Below are positions 60,260 through 64,000 of a stretch of 64,000 nucleotides of DNA, one piece after another. Position 1 is the stretch's first letter, and each line of letters opens with the position of its first letter. The position numbers were made by a program, and so were the translations under genes. This DNA comes from Candidatus Eremiobacterota bacterium (lineage in GTDB: Bacteria; Vulcanimicrobiota; CADAWZ01; Ess09-12). The notes beneath the pieces were generated by a model. It worked only from the letters and a program-made list of their open reading frames with translations, searched no databases and was not told the origin of the DNA. The stretch is from positions 62,001 to 126,000 of the forward strand of contig JAVHLM010000001.1 in NCBI GenBank assembly GCA_031082125.1, given 5' to 3'.

Positions 60260-62263
60260 ATGAAGTGCGCCAGGTGCGGCGGCCTCATGGAAAGGAATCC
60301 CAAGAAGCCTTATGAAGAGTGCCATTCCTGCGGCACCCTCACGAGCCTCATCTTCCCGGTCCCGAGGCCCCGGGTGATCAGCACCGCGGAGCAGGGCGGG
60401 GTACTCTCAATATATGTGGATTACCGGAGCCTGCCCCTCGGGCTCTTTCTCATTCTCGCCGGGGCGGGCTGCTATGGGGTACCGGCCTGGTTTCTCCTCC
60501 ACGATCCCCATGGAAGGATTTTTATAAGGCTGGCACTGGATATTATCAGGGAGATGCCTCCCTTCCCTCTCTTCCTCAACGTGATCCTTGCCGTCATGCC
60601 CCTCTCGTTCATTTACCTGGGGCTGAACAAGCTCTTTACAAGAAGCGTCTTCCAGCTGGACGGCACATTTCTCACAAAGTACTCATCGCCTTTCCCCTCG
60701 GTGCCTCTCAGGATTCCCCTTGATAAAATAAAGGATTTCATCATCGACAGGCAGGTCGCCGGGAAGGGCAGAGACTCAACTTACTACGGCCTGCGCTGCG
60801 TGCTGGAAAATGGGGCAAAAAAATCACTGTGGTCCCCTGACAACGATCCCTTCGTGGTCCTCTTCCTCCGGGAAGCAATCTCCAGGGCAATCGATTCCTG
60901 CGATGAGGCATCTTACAGCGCCACCTTCACGAAGCTCCTCAAAGCTGTGGAGCACGGGGCCGACGACGAGGCGGAAAGCCTTCTCCGAGCCGAACCGGCC
61001 CTTGTGAACAGGAGATCCCACAAGGGCCAGACCCTTCTCACCTGCGCCATAGAGCATGGGAACAGAGCCATGGCAAGGCTTCTCATCGACAACGGAGCAT
61101 CGGTGGACAAAAGCGAGGGGAAAAAGGGAAGAACACCACTCCACTTTGCAGTTATCAGGGGCGACGATGAAGCGGTGGGGCTCCTTCTCTCCCGCGGCGC
61201 ATCCCCGAATGTGCAGGACAGGGAAGGCGCTACTCCTCTCCGCCTTGCGCGGGGAAAATCAGGGATAACGGAGCTTCTGGAGGCAGGGGGAGCCATGGAC
61301 ATGGTGGACTATACCCCGGGGAAGCCCGGGTTTCAATGGACCCTGCTGATCCCTTTCCTTTTCCCCCTTGCGATACTGATCGTGCTGGGGCTCTCTTCTC
61401 TCGGCGACATCACCATGGCAGCCCGCAGCGGGAACCTTGCCTGGGTGAAAATTCTGTTGCACAGCAACCCTGGCCTCCTCAATAAAAAAGTCCCCGAAAA
61501 GGCGTTACAGGGGAATACTCCCCTCCATGAGGCGGCAGGAAAGGGGCACCTGGAGATGGTGAAGTTCCTCGTGGAAAAGGGCGCCGTGGCGGATGCGAAA
61601 AACAACTGCGGCGACACGCCTCTCTATGAAGCGGCAAAAAACGGCCACAGCGCGGTGATGGAGTACCTGATCTCCAGAGGTGCCGATGTGAAGGCAAAAG
61701 ACACTTTAGGTCGAACAATCCTTCACGGGGCGGCATCGGGAGGAAACATCTATGCAATGAGGCTCCTCACACGCTCGATGCCCGACAGTCCTCCCGGGGA
61801 GGCTGCCATGGCTGCAGCAGCACCTGAAAAGGACAAAGCCCTGCAGCCCCTGGCTGAGGTGAACTACCGTGACAAGTGGGGAAGCACGCCTCTCCATGAG
61901 GCCATAAAGGCCTGGGCCCCCGATGTGGCATCATTGCTGATAGGCAAGGGAGCCGACGTGAATGCGAAAGATTCGGGGTATCAGGCGAAGGGGAAGACTC
62001 CCCTTCACTATGCCTGTGACGACGAGGCCGTAAGAGTCCTCGTCAAGGGGGGAGCCAGGGTGAATGCCCAGGACAGCTCCGGTCGCACTCCCCTCCATTA
62101 CGCGGCATCTGAAGGTCACGGGAGCGCCGTGGAGGCCCTTATCGCCTTCGGTGCCTGGGTCAACGCAAGAGACTGGCATGGCAGAACGCCACTTTCTTTC
62201 GCTCATAAAAACTCCCGGCGTTACTCAAGCGAGGTGCTCCGAAGAAGCGGGGGCAAGGAGTGA
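60260..62263 (+). CDS. Membrane protein with zinc ribbon and ankyrin repeats
   Basis: The 667-residue protein starts at ATG 60260 after AAGGGAGA. An N-terminal four-Cys zinc ribbon (CARCGG, CHSCGT) precedes two hydrophobic helices (about 55-80 and 98-120) and a beta region that may be PH-like. About nine ankyrin repeats follow in two blocks: about 225-345 and 390-660, with a hydrophobic helix (about 355-375) between them. Typical units are GNTPLHEAAGKGHLEMVKFLVEKGA and GRTPLHYAASEGHGSAVEALIAFGA. The repeats bind proteins. Topology puts the two blocks on different sides of a third helix. Confidence 0.82.
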   Translation: MKCARCGGLMERNPKKPYEECHSCGTLTSLIFPVPRPRVISTAEQGGVLSIYVDYRSLPLGLFLILAGAGCYGVPAWFLLHDPHGRIFIRLALDIIREMPPFPLFLNVILAVMPLSFIYLGLNKLFTRSVFQLDGTFLTKYSSPFPSVPLRIPLDKIKDFIIDRQVAGKGRDSTYYGLRCVLENGAKKSLWSPDNDPFVVLFLREAISRAIDSCDEASYSATFTKLLKAVEHGADDEAESLLRAEPALVNRRSHKGQTLLTCAIEHGNRAMARLLIDNGASVDKSEGKKGRTPLHFAVIRGDDEAVGLLLSRGASPNVQDREGATPLRLARGKSGITELLEAGGAMDMVDYTPGKPGFQWTLLIPFLFPLAILIVLGLSSLGDITMAARSGNLAWVKILLHSNPGLLNKKVPEKALQGNTPLHEAAGKGHLEMVKFLVEKGAVADAKNNCGDTPLYEAAKNGHSAVMEYLISRGADVKAKDTLGRTILHGAASGGNIYAMRLLTRSMPDSPPGEAAMAAAAPEKDKALQPLAEVNYRDKWGSTPLHEAIKAWAPDVASLLIGKGADVNAKDSGYQAKGKTPLHYACDDEAVRVLVKGGARVNAQDSSGRTPLHYAASEGHGSAVEALIAFGAWVNARDWHGRTPLSFAHKNSRRYSSEVLRRSGGKE

Positions 62264-62272
62264 AGGGTCACC

Positions 62273-63067
62273 TCAGCCGGAGTCATTACCGCTGTGCATG
62301 CATCGCTCTTCAATCCAGTCGGCTACAGCAGCCGCAATGACTTCCCACCCGGGCTCGCCAAGCACCCAGTGGGCATTATGGGGAAACTCCCGGTACGTGG
62401 CCAATTCGCCGTATTTTCCGGCAATTTTCCTCACCATCGATGCCGGGGTGATCCTGTCCTCAAGGCACCCCACGATAAATACCGGGCACTTCACCTTCGT
62501 TTCATCGACCGATGACGCCCGCTTCCTGTCAAGATACCAGAGTCCTATCTCAAAGACGGCACGGCCCGATTCATAACCGAACCTGCCGTAGCCTTCCTGC
62601 TGCTCCTCAGGGGTGAGGCGGCCCATGATGGACCGGGCTGCCTCAGCAAACGTCTGCCGCACCGGCTTTCTCCAGAAGCCCCACTTCGTAAAGATGCTGC
62701 TGAAACTCGCTGCCACCTGCGGCGAGAAAACAAGGATCCCCGACGGAGGGGCGGGCGTGAGAAGCACGAGCGCCCTCCCGAGACCGCGGCTCGCCAGGAT
62801 CTGGGCAAGCAGGCCTCCCATTGAATGGCCTATTATGACCGGCGCCTCACCAAGCCTCCTGATCTGTTCCTCAAGATCGGCGGCATAATCAAGAAGGCTC
62901 GTGGTTCCAAGCCTCTCATCGGGGATGCCATGGGGATCACGGTCATGGTAACGCAAGGTGGGCGTCTCGCATGAAAACCCCCTTGCTTGAAAAACCTCAC
63001 GGTACCGGTCCCAGTGCCACCCTGCCCCCCACATGCCGTGGATCATGAAAAGCACCGGCATCGTCAT
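62273..63067 (-). CDS. Alpha/beta-hydrolase
   Basis: The 264-residue protein has no signal peptide. Motifs: FMIHGMWGAGWHWD (oxyanion), IIGHSMGGLLAQ (nucleophile Ser about 82), GCLEDRITP (Asp about 207) and HNAHWVLGEPGW (His about 233). Typical of serine hydrolases acting on esters, lactones or related bonds. Its start overlaps the upstream phosphatase stop by 4 bases (ATGA), so they are co-transcribed. Confidence 0.88.
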   Translation of the reverse strand: MTMPVLFMIHGMWGAGWHWDRYREVFQARGFSCETPTLRYHDRDPHGIPDERLGTTSLLDYAADLEEQIRRLGEAPVIIGHSMGGLLAQILASRGLGRALVLLTPAPPSGILVFSPQVAASFSSIFTKWGFWRKPVRQTFAEAARSIMGRLTPEEQQEGYGRFGYESGRAVFEIGLWYLDRKRASSVDETKVKCPVFIVGCLEDRITPASMVRKIAGKYGELATYREFPHNAHWVLGEPGWEVIAAAVADWIEERCMHSGNDSG

Positions 63068-64000
63068 CGCTCCCGGGATGCTCCTTCCTGCTCCCCGTCA
63101 ATCCTCATCACAAGAAGGGTCCTGTCATCGTACTGGGCAGCCTTACCCTGGAATCCCTCGACCTTATTGAAAAGAGCCTTTGCCATTTCTTGCGCGGAAG
63201 CGCTCTGAAGCTCAAGGGCAGTCTCCCAGATGCCATTTTCGTCAACCTGTTCGCCCTTTTCATTCCACACATCGCTCACCCCGTCGGTATAAAGAATGAG
63301 AATGTCACCTGCCATGAGAGCGATTTCTCTTTTCTGATACACCGTATCATCCATGCACCCCAGGGGCATCTCGCTCCCCTCGAGCTCGGTGATTTTCCCG
63401 CCGCGGCAGAGGATTGGGTGGTTGTGGCCTGCATTGGCATAAGTGAATACTTTTCCCTCCAGGTCAAGAAAGCCAAGGAACACCGTCACGAAGAGGCCCG
63501 TATCCGAGATCCTGTGGATGGAGCGGTTCACCAGGGAGAGGACCTCGGAGGGATTGAATACCCGTTCCGCAATAAAGCTTATCAGTGTCTTCGTCATGGA
63601 CATCATCAGCGCGCTCGGCATGCCTTTGCCCGACACATCACCGATGCTGACTGCGATGGAATGCTCCCTTGCATCAATGAAGTCAAAAAAATCACCGCCC
63701 ACCTCCCTCGCAGGGACCGATTCCCCGTAAAAATCGCCGCCGGCGATTCTCACCTCGCCCTTGGGAAGAAAGGCCATCTGCATGTCATAGGCAAGCTTCA
63801 GCTCCTTCTCAATGGCTTTCATCTTCTCTTTTTCCAGGGAGTAATAGGCTCTCAGGATCATTATTATGGGGATGACCAGCAGCAGCACAAGCACCAGGGA
63901 AAACTCCACGACCTGCGTCGTGGTTCTCATAAGGCGGTTCTGCAGGAAGGATTTCGGCGAGACGAGGAGGAGCAGGAGCTCAGGTCCCTTCACCCGGCTT
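63064..64000 (-). CDS. SpoIIE/PP2C-type protein phosphatase, membrane-anchored (partial)
   Basis: The reading frame runs past the right edge; the visible 312 codons are its C-terminal part. One hydrophobic helix (about 25-50 in the visible part) is followed by a linker helix (LEKEKMKAIEKELKLAYDMQMAFLP), as in RsbU-type phosphatases. The catalytic domain has GGDFYGES, GGDFFDFID, SIGDVSGKGMPSALMMS, NAGHNHPILC, LYTDGVSD and DDRTLLVMR, the metal and core motifs of the PP2C/SpoIIE fold. It should remove phosphate from an anti-sigma antagonist-type protein in response to an outside signal. The sensor domain is outside the window. Confidence 0.9.
   Translation of the reverse strand, partial: SRVKGPELLLLLVSPKSFLQNRLMRTTTQVVEFSLVLVLLLVIPIIMILRAYYSLEKEKMKAIEKELKLAYDMQMAFLPKGEVRIAGGDFYGESVPAREVGGDFFDFIDAREHSIAVSIGDVSGKGMPSALMMSMTKTLISFIAERVFNPSEVLSLVNRSIHRISDTGLFVTVFLGFLDLEGKVFTYANAGHNHPILCRGGKITELEGSEMPLGCMDDTVYQKREIALMAGDILILYTDGVSDVWNEKGEQVDENGIWETALELQSASAQEMAKALFNKVEGFQGKAAQYDDRTLLVMRIDGEQEGASRER

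Overview
The window looks like chromosome from a G+C-rich, Gram-negative-type bacterium of an uncultured or little-studied lineage. I cannot name the phylum. The evidence is the lipoprotein and type IV pilus/type II secretion components, many c-di-GMP-type domains (tandem PilZ, HD-GYP, degenerate GGDEF), several kinase-like proteins with broken catalytic loops, ankyrin and TPR proteins, and strong AGGAGG-type ribosome-binding sites. No rRNA or tRNA gene was seen.

Layout. 0-7.4 kb: end of a fibronectin-like protein, a Ser-rich lipoprotein, a TPR membrane protein, a sodium:solute symporter, a glycine-zipper/NlpC-P60-like protein and a class-I methyltransferase. 7.6-12.2 kb: tandem PilZ protein, GspF/PilC platform protein and a convergent cluster of three prepilin-like genes. 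12.3-19.4 kb: a very long disordered HD-GYP protein, a NYN-domain RNase-like protein, and two large proteins without signal peptides. 19.5-24.8 kb: a tight operon of J-domain pseudokinase, VWA protein, pyruvate-kinase-like barrel, double degenerate GGDEF and a membrane-anchored protein. I do not recognise it as a described system. 24.9-32.3 kb: M15-like peptidase, FAD oxidoreductase, ankyrin protein, esterase, zinc-ribbon protein, speD and an S9 peptidase.

32.3-46.7 kb is an A+T-richer defence island. It holds a type I-G (formerly I-U) CRISPR-Cas locus (cas3, csx17, csb1, csb2, no cas1/cas2/cas4) and a 13-repeat array. Next to it is a 1349-residue NACHT-type NTPase with a C-terminal PD-(D/E)XK-like nuclease motif, then a graveyard with a 105-bp insertion-sequence remnant and two orphan I-C-like CRISPR repeats around a DUF2442/ribbon-helix-helix gene pair. 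The island is bracketed by two inverted copies of a 106-nt palindromic element. The copies align without a gap, and nearly all their differences are compensatory base-pair changes. This structured element is the most striking signal in the window.

46.8-64 kb: an ECF sigma/anti-sigma/membrane-protein operon, a duplicated glycine-zipper protein, a clan-A glycoside hydrolase, a tandem pseudokinase, a Tim44-like protein, another glycine-zipper protein, an isochorismatase-family hydrolase, a YugP-like protein that lost its catalytic Glu, a transglutaminase with stalk domains, an ankyrin membrane protein, an alpha/beta hydrolase and a SpoIIE-type phosphatase that runs off the end.

Two candidate regulatory signals recur. 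One is an 11-bp-periodic TTAAC direct repeat resembling PhoP/PhoB boxes, upstream of four of the unusual signal-less proteins. The other is a TATACTC-NN-GAGYATA palindrome near three minus-strand genes.
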